The notes below the pieces were generated by a model, which ran no database searches, was not told where the DNA came from, and saw only the letters and a program-made list of their open reading frames with translations. A DNA stretch of 12,479 nt from an uncultured Chloroflexota bacterium (GTDB taxonomy: Bacteria; Chloroflexota; Anaerolineae; Aggregatilineales; Phototrophicaceae), in assembly GCA_937864975.1 (NCBI GenBank), contig CALMDI010000729.1, forward strand, positions 1 to 12,479, written 5' to 3'. A program made the translations under genes and the position numbers. This document shows positions 1 to 6,669 of the stretch, piece after piece. Position 1 is the stretch's first letter, and each line of letters opens with the position of its first letter.

Positions 1-129
1 ATCGTCCGCGCCATCGCCGCGACCGGCTACGACGGCTTCATCGGACACGAGTTTTTCCCGAAAGGCGAGCCGCTTGCCGCGCTGAAGGCGGCATTTGACC
101 TGTGTAATAGTGCTACCAAAGGCGAGTGA
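1..129 (+). CDS. C-terminal fragment of a hydroxypyruvate isomerase-like TIM-barrel protein (5' end cut off)
   Basis: The reading frame is open from the first base and stops with TGA at 127-129, leaving the last 42 residues of a longer protein. The segment 'GYDGFIGHEFFPKGEPL' (residues 9-25) is the typical last-strand region of the hydroxypyruvate isomerase/xylose-isomerase-like sugar-phosphate isomerase superfamily. There a Gly-Tyr-x-Gly-x-x-Gly-x-Glu motif carries a metal-binding glutamate, here Glu17 of the fragment. Enzymes of this group interconvert hydroxypyruvate and tartronate semialdehyde or isomerise related sugars in the cytoplasm. The exact substrate cannot be read from so short a piece. 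The next gene starts only 3 bases after this stop, so the two could be co-transcribed, although base composition changes sharply between them. Confidence 0.7.
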   Translation: MVRAIAATGYDGFIGHEFFPKGEPLAALKAAFDLCNSATKGE

Positions 130-132
130 CGA

Positions 133-1098
133 ATGAATGATCGCGGATTGGCAATTTCAAAAATCGTGACTGTACCCGTGCGCGAAGCCTTTCGGCATGA
201 GGCACTAGACTTTACAAACTGGCTAGAGCAAAACATTGAAAGTCTATCTGACCGTCTCGGCTTCGAACTAACCGTACTCGAACGTGAAAAAACAGTCGGC
301 GATTTTCACGTCGATTTACTTTGTCAGGATATAGACGGTAATCGGGTGATTATCGAGAATCAGCTTGAGAGGACTAATCATGATCATTTAGGAAAGGTAC
401 TCACATATTTGGTCAATCTGGATGCAAAGATTGCTATCTGGGTCACAACAGAACCGCGCCTTGAGCATCAGCGCGTTATCGATTGGCTCAATGAGAATAC
501 AGGCGAAGACATTGCATTTTATCTCGTGAGGGTTGAAGCAATCCGAATCGGAGAGTCTCCATACGCGCCTCTCTTTACTGTGCTGGCAAAACCAGATCAT
601 CAGACAAAGGAAACAGGCGCGTTAAAACAAGAATTAGCCGAAAAAGATGTTGCGGAACGGCATAATAAGCGCATGAATTTTTGGGCGAGATTACTCGAAA
701 CCAGTAAGAGCCGGACGCAACTCGGCGTGAATCGTTCACCGACCAAAGACCACTGGCTTTCCGTCAGTACAGGTCGAAGTGGAATCGGTTTCAATTATCT
801 CATAATGAAGGACGGAGCCGCCGTCGACCTGTACATAGATGTGGGCGATAAAGAAAAGAACAAAGCTATTTTCGACGCATTGTATAGTCAAAAGGAAACA
901 ATTGAACTTGAGTTCGGTGACAGTTTGGACTGGCGAAGAATGGATAACAAGCGGTCATCGCGTGTTGTAATGCCGCTCCTCGGTGGCAATCTCAACGACG
1001 CAAGTACTTGGGATGCTATTCAAGCAGCGATGATTGAAGCCATGATTAAGTTTGACCGCACATTTCGCAAGCGCATCGCAGAGTTAACTATCAGATAG
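133..1098 (+). CDS. DUF4268 protein with N-terminal PD-(D/E)XK nuclease-like domain
   Basis: This is a 321-residue cytoplasmic protein with two recognisable parts. Residues about 20-160 look like a PD-(D/E)XK nuclease fold, with Asp61 in 'FHVDLLCQD', Glu75-x-Gln77 in 'VIIENQLE', and the following 'TNHDHLGKVLTY' helix that typifies this restriction-like group. Residues about 180-315 match DUF4268, with 'FWARLLE', the 'IELEFGDSLDWRR' stretch and a C-terminal amphipathic helix. Proteins of this architecture are usually uncharacterised, often isolated genes, and are suspected of roles in nucleic-acid cleavage or defence. No methylase or specificity subunit lies beside it. The start at 133 is the first ATG after the preceding stop and has only a weak purine-rich stretch upstream. 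The gene is visibly AT-rich: 23 of 60 bases are G or C in 361-420, against 41 of 60 in 1321-1380 of pheT. This suggests acquisition by transfer. Confidence 0.8.
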   Translation: MNDRGLAISKIVTVPVREAFRHEALDFTNWLEQNIESLSDRLGFELTVLEREKTVGDFHVDLLCQDIDGNRVIIENQLERTNHDHLGKVLTYLVNLDAKIAIWVTTEPRLEHQRVIDWLNENTGEDIAFYLVRVEAIRIGESPYAPLFTVLAKPDHQTKETGALKQELAEKDVAERHNKRMNFWARLLETSKSRTQLGVNRSPTKDHWLSVSTGRSGIGFNYLIMKDGAAVDLYIDVGDKEKNKAIFDALYSQKETIELEFGDSLDWRRMDNKRSSRVVMPLLGGNLNDASTWDAIQAAMIEAMIKFDRTFRKRIAELTIR

Positions 1099-1112
1099 AA
1101 GGCACGAAACAA

Positions 1113-3674
1113 ATGCTTGTACCTCTCTCATGGCTCAAAGAGTTCGTTGACATCGACATTCCCGCCGAACTGCTGGCGGAACGGCTGACGCTGGCGGGTT
1201 TGGAGGTCGGGCACATCACCTACCTTGGCGTGCCGCAGCAGACGGTCGAAGGCGTGCGCTACCCGGCGTCCGATCATCTCGTCTGGGATCGGGAAAAGCT
1301 GCTGTGGGGCGCGATCCGTGAGGTGAAGCCCCACCCCAACGCCGACCGCCTCGTGCTGGCGATGGTCGATTTTGGCGGCGCGGAACTCGAACAATGCGTC
1401 ACCGGCGCGCCGAACCTGTTCGACTATAAGGGACAGGGCGAGCTGTCGCAGCCGCTGTACACCGCCTTCGCCGCCGAGGGCGCGGAAGTCTGGGACGGGC
1501 ACAGCGACGAGCCGAAGCGCATGATTCTGAAGGAGAAGGCGCTGCGCGGTATCCCGAACCGAAGCATGGTCTGCTCGGAGAAAGAGCTTGGGCTGTCGGA
1601 GAGCCACGAGGGCATCATCCTGCTGCACGACTCGCGCGGCTTCGCGCCCGGAACCCCGCTTCAGGACGTGCTCGGCGACGTGGTGTTCGAAGTCGAGTTC
1701 ACGCCCAACCTCGCCCGCGCCATGAGCATTCTCGGCATCGCGCGCGAAGCCGCGGCGATTCTGGATAAGCCGCTGCGCGAGCCGTCCTATGACGTCGTCA
1801 TGCAGGGCACGCCTATCGAAAAGGCGGTTCGCCTTGAAATCCGCGAGCCGGAACTCAACCCGCGTTTCACGCTGGGGCTGATCTCGAACGTCACGATTCA
1901 GCCGTCGCCGGAGTGGATGCAGTGGCGGCTGCGCCTTATCGGGCAGCGACCGATCAACAATATTGTCGATGCGACCAATTACGTCATGTTCGAGGTCGGT
2001 CAGCCGCTCCACGCCTTCGACTATGACCGGCTCGTGGAGCGCGCGGGCGGCGTGCCGACCCTTATGACGCGCCTGCCGGAGCCGGGGGAAACGCTCCAGA
2101 CGCTCGACGGCGTGACGCGCAAGCTCGACCCGCACACCATTCTCGTGACCGATACGGCGGGCGCGCTCAGCCTGGGCGGGATTATGGGCGGCGAAGATTC
2201 AGAGATTGGTGACGACACGCGGAACGTGCTGCTGGAAGCGGCAGCGTGGAATTTCATCAATATCCGCCGCACCATGTCCTCGCAGAAACTCCACACCGAG
2301 GCAGCCGCGCGCTTCAGCCGCGGCGTCCATCCCAGTCAGGCGCTTCTCGGTCAGCGGCGCGGCATCGAGTTGATGCGGCAGATCAGCGGCGGCACGGTGG
2401 CGCAGGGCATCCTCGACGTATACCCGAACCCACCGGAGCCTGTCCGGGTGGACTTACCGATCGCGGAAATCCAGCGGATCATGGGCATCGAGTTCACAGT
2501 CGAAATGGCGTCAGAAATCCTGCGGCGCTTGCGCTTCGAGGTGACGGTCGCGGGCGATACCCTGCACGTCACCGTCCCCGATTTCCGTCTGGACATCGGT
2601 ACAGGGATTGTTGGGCAGGCGGATTTGATCGAAGAACTGGCGCGCATTCACGGCTACGATCAGATTCCCGATACGATCATCGCGGACAGGATGCCACCTC
2701 AGCGCCGCAATGCCCCGCTGGAAGGCGAGGAACAGTTGCGCGATCTGCTGGTGGCGCTCGGCTTGCGCGAGAACATCAGCTATCGCCTGACGACGCCGGA
2801 GCGCGAGGCGATGCTCGTGCCGCCGGGGATGCCGTCGAGCCTGCCCGACGCGGGTTACGTCGAGCTTGCCAACCCGATCTCGCCGGACAAGAGGGTCATG
2901 CGTCACACGCTGCTGGTCAACCTGCTCGAAAACGCGCGTGCCAACGCCCGCTACACGCGCCGCCAGCAGGTGTTCGAAATTGGCAGCGTGTATTTACAGC
3001 GCGAGGGGGAAGCGCTGCCGGACGAGCCGCGTCACGTCGGCATCGTGCTGATCGGTCCGCGCGAGCCGTCCTATTGGATGGGAAAAAACACGGGCGAGAA
3101 CGTCAGCTTCTTCGATCTGAAAGGCGTGGTCGAACGACTGATCGACGGGCTGCACGTGGAGGGCGCAAGCTACAGCCGCGCCAATCACAGCAGCTTCCAC
3201 CCCGGACGCTCGGCGGCGCTGAGTATTCAGGGTAAGGACATCGGTGTCCTTGGGGAGCTTCATCCGCGGGTGGCGCAGGCATTTGAACTGGCAGACGCGC
3301 CGGTCCTCGCCGCCGAGTTCGATCTGGAAGCGCTGCTGAGTCTGGTCGAGGAAAATTACGCCGTGCGCCCGCTCCCGGTGACGCCGCCCGTGCTTCAGGA
3401 TATTGCATTGGTCGTGAAGGAAGAAACCCCGGCGGCAGATGTCGAATCGGTGATCCGAAAGGCGGGCGGCAGTCTGCTGAAAGCCGTTCAACTGTTCGAC
3501 GTTTATCGCGGCGAGCCGATCCAAGAAGGGCATAAGAGCCTTGCCTACAGCCTGACGTATCAGACGGACGAGAAAACGTTGAAAGATGAGGAAGTCGCCG
3601 TCGTGCATAAGCGAATCGTGAAAGCCGCCGAACGCGACCTCGGCGCGAAGCTGCGCGATGGTACAATGGCATAA
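1113..3674 (+). CDS. pheT: Phenylalanine--tRNA ligase beta subunit
   Basis: PheT is the beta subunit of the cytoplasmic alpha2-beta2 phenylalanyl-tRNA synthetase. It binds and positions tRNA-Phe and edits mischarged Tyr-tRNA-Phe. All expected modules appear in order: an N-terminal segment ('PLSWLKEFVDIDIP'), an OB-fold tRNA-binding domain around 60-170 ('VKPHPNADRL', 'VTGAPN', 'SEKELGLSESHEGI'), the B3/B4 editing domain around 225-415 ('RPINNIVDATNYVM', 'GIMGGEDSEI'), B5 around 443-515 ('DLIEELARIHGYDQIP'), the class II-like core around 520-725, and a ferredoxin-fold anticodon-binding domain around 756-848. At 853 residues it is longer than the roughly 800 usual in bacteria. The extra residues seem to sit near 38-62 and 120-140, in the OB-fold region. 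pheS is not adjacent; the gene follows the foreign-looking DUF4268 gene by 14 bases. A short AAGG at 1099-1102 is the only ribosome-binding candidate. Confidence 0.97.
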   Translation: MLVPLSWLKEFVDIDIPAELLAERLTLAGLEVGHITYLGVPQQTVEGVRYPASDHLVWDREKLLWGAIREVKPHPNADRLVLAMVDFGGAELEQCVTGAPNLFDYKGQGELSQPLYTAFAAEGAEVWDGHSDEPKRMILKEKALRGIPNRSMVCSEKELGLSESHEGIILLHDSRGFAPGTPLQDVLGDVVFEVEFTPNLARAMSILGIAREAAAILDKPLREPSYDVVMQGTPIEKAVRLEIREPELNPRFTLGLISNVTIQPSPEWMQWRLRLIGQRPINNIVDATNYVMFEVGQPLHAFDYDRLVERAGGVPTLMTRLPEPGETLQTLDGVTRKLDPHTILVTDTAGALSLGGIMGGEDSEIGDDTRNVLLEAAAWNFINIRRTMSSQKLHTEAAARFSRGVHPSQALLGQRRGIELMRQISGGTVAQGILDVYPNPPEPVRVDLPIAEIQRIMGIEFTVEMASEILRRLRFEVTVAGDTLHVTVPDFRLDIGTGIVGQADLIEELARIHGYDQIPDTIIADRMPPQRRNAPLEGEEQLRDLLVALGLRENISYRLTTPEREAMLVPPGMPSSLPDAGYVELANPISPDKRVMRHTLLVNLLENARANARYTRRQQVFEIGSVYLQREGEALPDEPRHVGIVLIGPREPSYWMGKNTGENVSFFDLKGVVERLIDGLHVEGASYSRANHSSFHPGRSAALSIQGKDIGVLGELHPRVAQAFELADAPVLAAEFDLEALLSLVEENYAVRPLPVTPPVLQDIALVVKEETPAADVESVIRKAGGSLLKAVQLFDVYRGEPIQEGHKSLAYSLTYQTDEKTLKDEEVAVVHKRIVKAAERDLGAKLRDGTMA

Positions 3675-3690
3675 TGAACAGCGTAATGTC

Positions 3691-3695
3691 AGGAG
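3691..3695 (+). promoter_or_regulatory. Ribosome binding site of the small EVE/PUA-like gene
   Basis: AGGAG lies 9 bases before the ATG at 3705, good Shine-Dalgarno spacing. It supports that start, 30 bases after the pheT stop. Confidence 0.7.
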
Positions 3696-3704
3696 CAAAC
3701 CGCA

Positions 3705-4115
3705 ATGGCGCGCTACGCATTGAAAGTTGTGCCGGGAGACTGGGAAGTCGAGATGCCGCTTCCGTTCACCGAAGCGGAATACCACCGCGATCATGAAACC
3801 GTCGAGCCGGGAATGCACGTCGCCATCTATCAGGACGAGCCGGTGAACGGCATGGTGTCGGCGGGTCAGGTCAACCTTGCCTTCATCCATCTCGACGAGT
3901 GGGCGGTGCGGAACCTCGGCGATCTTCCGAAGCTGCATCCCGAAGCGCGCTACCTGCTGCCGCTTCAAATCGGCTTTCGGCGGGCGGGTCCGGGGATTAT
4001 GCCGCGCGAGCGCGTGCGCGAAATTCTGAACGACCCCGAATTTCCGCGACCGGGCGAGAGCTGGCTCCCCATCACCTACGAGCAGTATCAGGAGTTGATT
4101 GCGGGATGGGTGTAG
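3705..4115 (+). CDS. Small hypothetical protein, possible EVE/PUA-like fold
   Basis: This is a 136-residue soluble protein with no signal peptide or membrane segment. I do not recognise a characterised family with certainty. The layout is suggestive of an EVE/PUA-like barrel: an early tryptophan (Trp13), a 'GMHVAIYQDEPVNGMVSAGQV' type strand pair near 36-56 resembling the 'Gd-x-v-x-x-Y' strand and following return strand, a middle segment with basic residues, and a C-terminal 'WLPITYEQYQELI' like the 'pIt-x-x-x-y-x-x-L' end of that fold. EVE domains bind modified bases or RNA in some characterised cases; whether this protein does so is speculation. It sits 30 bases after pheT, so read-through from pheT is likely. 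A TACAAT at 3662-3667 could also serve as its own -10 element, but no matching -35 is visible. Confidence 0.6.
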   Translation: MARYALKVVPGDWEVEMPLPFTEAEYHRDHETVEPGMHVAIYQDEPVNGMVSAGQVNLAFIHLDEWAVRNLGDLPKLHPEARYLLPLQIGFRRAGPGIMPRERVREILNDPEFPRPGESWLPITYEQYQELIAGWV

Positions 4116-4178
4116 TCAAAGCGGAAGTCTGTCTGTAACCGTCGGTCTTTCGCGTTCATCCTTGGCGCTTTACTCCGG

Positions 4179-4184
4179 TATAAT
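4179..4184 (+). promoter_or_regulatory. Probable -10 box of the toxin-antitoxin promoter
   Basis: A perfect TATAAT lies 25 bases before the antitoxin ATG. The best -35 candidate is TTCATC at 4155-4160 with an 18-base spacer, a poor match to TTGACA. Weak -35 elements are common in autoregulated toxin-antitoxin promoters, but I see no clear operator palindrome over it. Confidence 0.5.
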
Positions 4185-4196
4185 GGCACTGAGTAC

Positions 4197-4202
4197 AGGA
4201 GG
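4197..4202 (+). promoter_or_regulatory. Strong ribosome binding site of the antitoxin gene
   Basis: AGGAGG ends 6 bases before the ATG at 4209. It is the strongest Shine-Dalgarno sequence in the window and fits the need to make antitoxin in excess over toxin. Confidence 0.75.
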
Positions 4203-4208
4203 TATGCC

Positions 4209-4454
4209 ATGAGTGACGTCACGTTGGAAGAAGCGACTGACCTTGCGCTGCGACTATCCCCGATAGACAAGCTTCGCCTTGTAGAGCGTCTCGCGGCAAC
4301 GCTTGAACAGGAGCTTGCGAAAGAAGAGCCGTCAAAGCCTTTGAAGTCGATGTACGGGCTTCTCGCGCATCTTGGACCCGCGCCGTCAGAGGAGGACATC
4401 GCCGAGGCTCGGAAGGAGATGTGGGGTAACTTCCCGCGCGAGGACTTGCCCTGA
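4209..4454 (+). CDS. VapB-type antitoxin
   Basis: This 81-residue, acidic, mostly helical protein lies directly before a PIN-domain toxin, the usual antitoxin position. Residues 5-38 ('LEEATDLALRLSPIDKLRLV' and following) form a helix pair of the kind seen in small antitoxins whose first part reads 'l-x-L-s-P-x-d-k-l-x-L-v-E-r-L'. The C-terminal part, 'LGPAPSEEDIAEARKEMWGN' at 55-74, would be the flexible piece that wraps around and blocks the toxin. I recognise this tail from Chloroflexota antitoxins beside VapC genes. No beta-strand AbrB-type DNA-binding element is obvious, so how it binds its own promoter is unclear. Its stop TGA overlaps the toxin start by one base (TGATG), so the two are translationally coupled. 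Composition is 34 G or C in 60 bases (4261-4320), higher than in the toxin. Confidence 0.75.
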   Translation: MSDVTLEEATDLALRLSPIDKLRLVERLAATLEQELAKEEPSKPLKSMYGLLAHLGPAPSEEDIAEARKEMWGNFPREDLP

Positions 4455-4855
4455 TGATCGCCGCCGTTGGCGATACCCACGCAGTACTCTGGTATCTTTT
4501 TGGTGACAAACGGCTTTCGTTAACAGCCCGCAATTTCTTCGAGGCTACCGCCATCGATGGCGATCAGATTGCTGTATCCAGTATTAGCTTTGTCGAGATC
4601 ATCTATCTAGTTGAAAGACAGCGCATCCACATAGATTCATATGAGCAAGTGCGCCGAGCGTTCGACCTTCCTCAAAGTTTGTTGCTCGAAATCCCTGTCA
4701 ACGCAGAAATTGCCGAATCCGTTTCACAGGTGAACGCCAAACAAGTTCCTGATATGCCGGATCGTATCATTGCGGCAACAGCCGTCTTCCTCAAGGTGCC
4801 GCTCATCAGCCGCGACCGCAAAATTCAAGCCTCTACCGTTCAAACGCTCTGGTAG
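4454..4855 (+). CDS. VapC-type PIN-domain ribonuclease toxin
   Basis: This 133-residue protein is a single PIN domain, the usual VapC size. The four acidic positions of the family can be placed: Asp7 in 'VGDTHAVLWYL', Glu48 in 'SSISFVEIIYL', Asp103 in 'MPDRIIAATA' (with Asp100 just before), and Asp121 in 'LISRDRKI'. VapC toxins are magnesium-dependent endoribonucleases that cut tRNA or rRNA when free of antitoxin; the target here cannot be told from sequence. The active-site residues look intact, so the toxin should be functional. The start overlaps the antitoxin stop by one base; a second ATG at 4457 is possible but would lose the coupling. The gene is AT-rich (23 G or C in 60 at 4561-4620) relative to flanking genes, consistent with transfer. 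Its stop directly abuts the stop of the convergent lipoprotein gene. Confidence 0.88.
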   Translation: MIAAVGDTHAVLWYLFGDKRLSLTARNFFEATAIDGDQIAVSSISFVEIIYLVERQRIHIDSYEQVRRAFDLPQSLLLEIPVNAEIAESVSQVNAKQVPDMPDRIIAATAVFLKVPLISRDRKIQASTVQTLW

Positions 4856-5698
4856 CTACGCTGCAAACTGAACTTCGAGCCAATCAATTAGCGCATCCCC
4901 AATCGCCGGGTTTTGCTGCACCAGCAGCGCCCCGCGTGCCGCGCCTGTTCCCGTTTCCAGCGCCGACTCGCCCTGCCCATAATCCACGAGCGCCTGCGCC
5001 GCAGCATACGATGCGGCATCGTCCTGCCCCGCGGCGGCGAACAGGGCGCGCGGGTTAAAGCGCTGCATCGCGATCAGCAGGGGATCATGCTGCGTCGGGC
5101 TGACGAGCGCCACCGCGTCGCACAGCAGTTCCGTCGCGCAGCCTGCCAGCGCCACGTCCGCGCCGCCTTCCCCGCCGATCACGCCCATCCGCCCCGGATC
5201 GACGCTGCCGAAGTCGCTGAGCGATTGCAGCAGCCCGCTCACGTCGTCGGGACTGGCGACGGCAGCGAGGTCGATGGTCAGAACGGTAAACCCGGCAGCC
5301 TGCAAGCGCAGCGGCAAATCGAGCCAGGCGTCGCTATCCGGCGCGAGCATGAGCAGCCCCGGCACGCGCTGATCGCCCAAACTGTAGAGATCGCCGGGGA
5401 GCGTGCGCCCGTCCGCGACGGTAATTTGGATCGCCTGACGGACTTCCCCCTGAACGGGCGTGCCCACAGGCAGCGGCGGCAGGTTGCCACCGCTCGGCAT
5501 CGCCGCCGCCGTCGGATCATTTTGCCCGATGAACTGAAGAGTCGGCTGCTGCGTGGGCAACTCGCCGCGCACTATCGGACTCGCTTCCACGGTCGGTCCG
5601 GTCAACGCGCGGGTGGGTGTGGCGGTGGGCGCAGGCTCCACGCTCTCACACGCGGCAAGCAGGACGATTATAAGACAAAAAATCCATTGTGGTTTCAT
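4856..5698 (-). CDS. Lipoprotein with degenerate alpha/beta-hydrolase (dienelactone hydrolase-like) domain
   Basis: This is a 280-residue exported lipoprotein. Residues 1-17 are a signal peptide ending in the lipobox Leu14-Ala15-Ala16-Cys17. Residues 20-80 are a Thr/Pro-rich spacer, and 85-280 resemble a small alpha/beta-hydrolase: a strand 'PGLLMLAPDSD', 'AAGFTVLTIDL', the elbow region 'MGVIGGEGGADVAL' (171-184), 'CDAVALVSPTQHD', 'RALFAAAGQDD', and a last helix 'IGDALIDWLEVQF'. The nucleophile elbow normally reads G-x-S-x-G; here it is Gly175-Gly176-Glu177-Gly178-Gly179, so the serine is a glutamate. The usual histidine near the last helix appears as Arg255 in 'GAARGALL'. Asp226/227 remain. 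The fold probably survives as a binding or structural module rather than an esterase. Other members of this lipoprotein group may be catalytic. No strong ribosome binding site is visible. It ends tail-to-tail with the toxin gene with no space for a terminator. Confidence 0.75.
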   Translation of the reverse strand: MKPQWIFCLIIVLLAACESVEPAPTATPTRALTGPTVEASPIVRGELPTQQPTLQFIGQNDPTAAAMPSGGNLPPLPVGTPVQGEVRQAIQITVADGRTLPGDLYSLGDQRVPGLLMLAPDSDAWLDLPLRLQAAGFTVLTIDLAAVASPDDVSGLLQSLSDFGSVDPGRMGVIGGEGGADVALAGCATELLCDAVALVSPTQHDPLLIAMQRFNPRALFAAAGQDDAASYAAAQALVDYGQGESALETGTGAARGALLVQQNPAIGDALIDWLEVQFAA

Positions 5699-5760
5699 GG
5701 GAACGCAATCGCTCGAAGTCGGCGTTACCAGACGAGGCTTGAGGTGAATCCATCACTACT

Positions 5761-5843
5761 GAGCAACGGGACAGAGTTTGAGCTAAAAAAGCACCAGGAA
5801 TGTTAAGGTAAAATGCCTCTGTTTCTCTGTCCCCTTGTTGCTC
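5761..5843. repeat. Imperfect long-loop inverted repeat
   Basis: The left arm GAGCAACGGGACAGAG (5761-5776) and the right arm CTCTGTCCCCTTGTTGCTC (5825-5843) are reverse complements, apart from a 3-base insertion in the right arm. The 48 bases between them are AT-rich. The element lies between the methyltransferase stop and the lipoprotein start on the same strand. It could be a remnant mobile element, a long-loop hairpin in the transcript, or a protein-binding site. No T-tract follows either arm, so it is not a standard terminator. Confidence 0.6.
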
Positions 5844-5875
5844 CGTGTTAAGTTTTTGTCCTGTCTTTTGCTTTT

Positions 5876-5906
5876 GCTGACCGCTGATCGCTGACAGCTA
5901 ATCGCT
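5876..5906. repeat. Heptamer tandem repeat (GCTGAYC family)
   Basis: Four consecutive 7-base units read GCTGACC, GCTGATC, GCTGACA, GCTAATC, followed by a partial GCT. The array ends at the stop codon of the methyltransferase gene (minus strand) and runs into it by two bases. Short heptamer arrays are known as dispersed non-coding repeats in cyanobacteria and some other phyla; the copy number in this genome cannot be judged from one window. Confidence 0.75.
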
Positions 5907-6666
5907 ATTTTGCCAGCACGACCATGCGCGGACAACCGTCAACATACGAACTGTAGTCCAGATCACCGTAGACGAGCACGTCGTCGAAGCCTGCCGCGTT
6001 CAGCAGCAGCTTGAGTTCGGAGAAGAAGAAATAACGATTGACGACCGGGGCGACCGTGCGATAGACCACGCCGTCCTCGCCCACTTCGTCGTAAATCCAC
6101 GTCACGCTCATCAACTGCTCGACGCGATCCAACTCGCTGACCGAGTGCTGCATGACAAGGTGCCCGCTCTCCGGTTCCAGAAAGGTGCGTTCCAGCGTGA
6201 CCGCGCCCGTGTCCTGCCCGGCGAACGCCTCGCCCGCGTTCGGCAGGTCAATCGCCAGCACGCCGCCCGCCGCTGTCCAGACACGTGCCCGGCGCAGCAG
6301 CGCCAGCTGCTCCGGCTGCGTATGGAAATGCATGAGGCTGTTGTAGGGGATAATCGTCACGTTCGCCTTCAGGTCGAGCGGCAGGGTGAGCGCGTTGCCA
6401 AAGTGAAAGTGAACCCGACCGCGCAGGGCTGGCTTGGCGTCCAGCTTCAGGCGCGCCCGGTCGAGCATCGCGCGCTCCAACTCAATACCGTGGACGGTGT
6501 GCCCCTGCTCTGCGAGGAACAGGGCGATGCGTCCCGTGCCGCTGCCCACGATCAGAATCGGGTCGCCATGATCCCCGGCAAGGTCGGTATACAGCGGCAG
6601 GTCTTCATCTTTATCGTGATGCTCGGCGTCATAGTACCGGGCAATGGTGGCGTAGAATCCACTCAT
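5905..6666 (-). CDS. Class I SAM-dependent methyltransferase
   Basis: This is a 253-residue soluble enzyme with a Rossmann-like SAM-binding fold. Motif I is 'ILIVGSGTGRIAL' at 37-49 (Gly41, Gly43 and Gly45 form the SAM loop). The acidic residue ending strand 2 is Glu62 in 'GIELERAML', the adenine-contact region is 'FHFGNALTLPL' near 87-97, and strand 4 is 'NVTIIPYNSLMHF' at 102-114, where 'NSL-x-H' is typical of small-molecule methyltransferases of this group. The C-terminal part ('RYFFFSELKLLLNAAGF') is the usual 'f-t-x-x-E-x-x-x-l-l-x-x-a-G-F' ending. The substrate is not predictable. The gene starts 3 bases after the stop of the crotonase gene, so the two are translated from one mRNA. The ATG at 6664-6666 is the only sensible start given that tight spacing. 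Confidence 0.9.
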   Translation of the reverse strand: MSGFYATIARYYDAEHHDKDEDLPLYTDLAGDHGDPILIVGSGTGRIALFLAEQGHTVHGIELERAMLDRARLKLDAKPALRGRVHFHFGNALTLPLDLKANVTIIPYNSLMHFHTQPEQLALLRRARVWTAAGGVLAIDLPNAGEAFAGQDTGAVTLERTFLEPESGHLVMQHSVSELDRVEQLMSVTWIYDEVGEDGVVYRTVAPVVNRYFFFSELKLLLNAAGFDDVLVYGDLDYSSYVDGCPRMVVLAK

Positions 6667-6669
6667 GAT

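Noticed and set aside
1128..2135. Long minus-strand open frame opposite pheT
   Set aside because: Arg/His-rich mirror of a GC-rich gene with no domain signal; pheT on the plus strand is certain.
2246..3235. Long plus-strand frame within pheT
   Set aside because: Out-of-frame reading of pheT, very Arg/Ala-rich, no recognisable domain.
4913..5806. Plus-strand frame opposite the lipoprotein gene
   Set aside because: Low-complexity Arg-rich text; the minus-strand lipoprotein has a signal peptide, a lipobox and a fold.
5809..5814. TAAAAT resembling a plus-strand -10 box
   Set aside because: No -35 element at 16-18 bases and no plus-strand gene downstream; it lies in the core of the inverted repeat.
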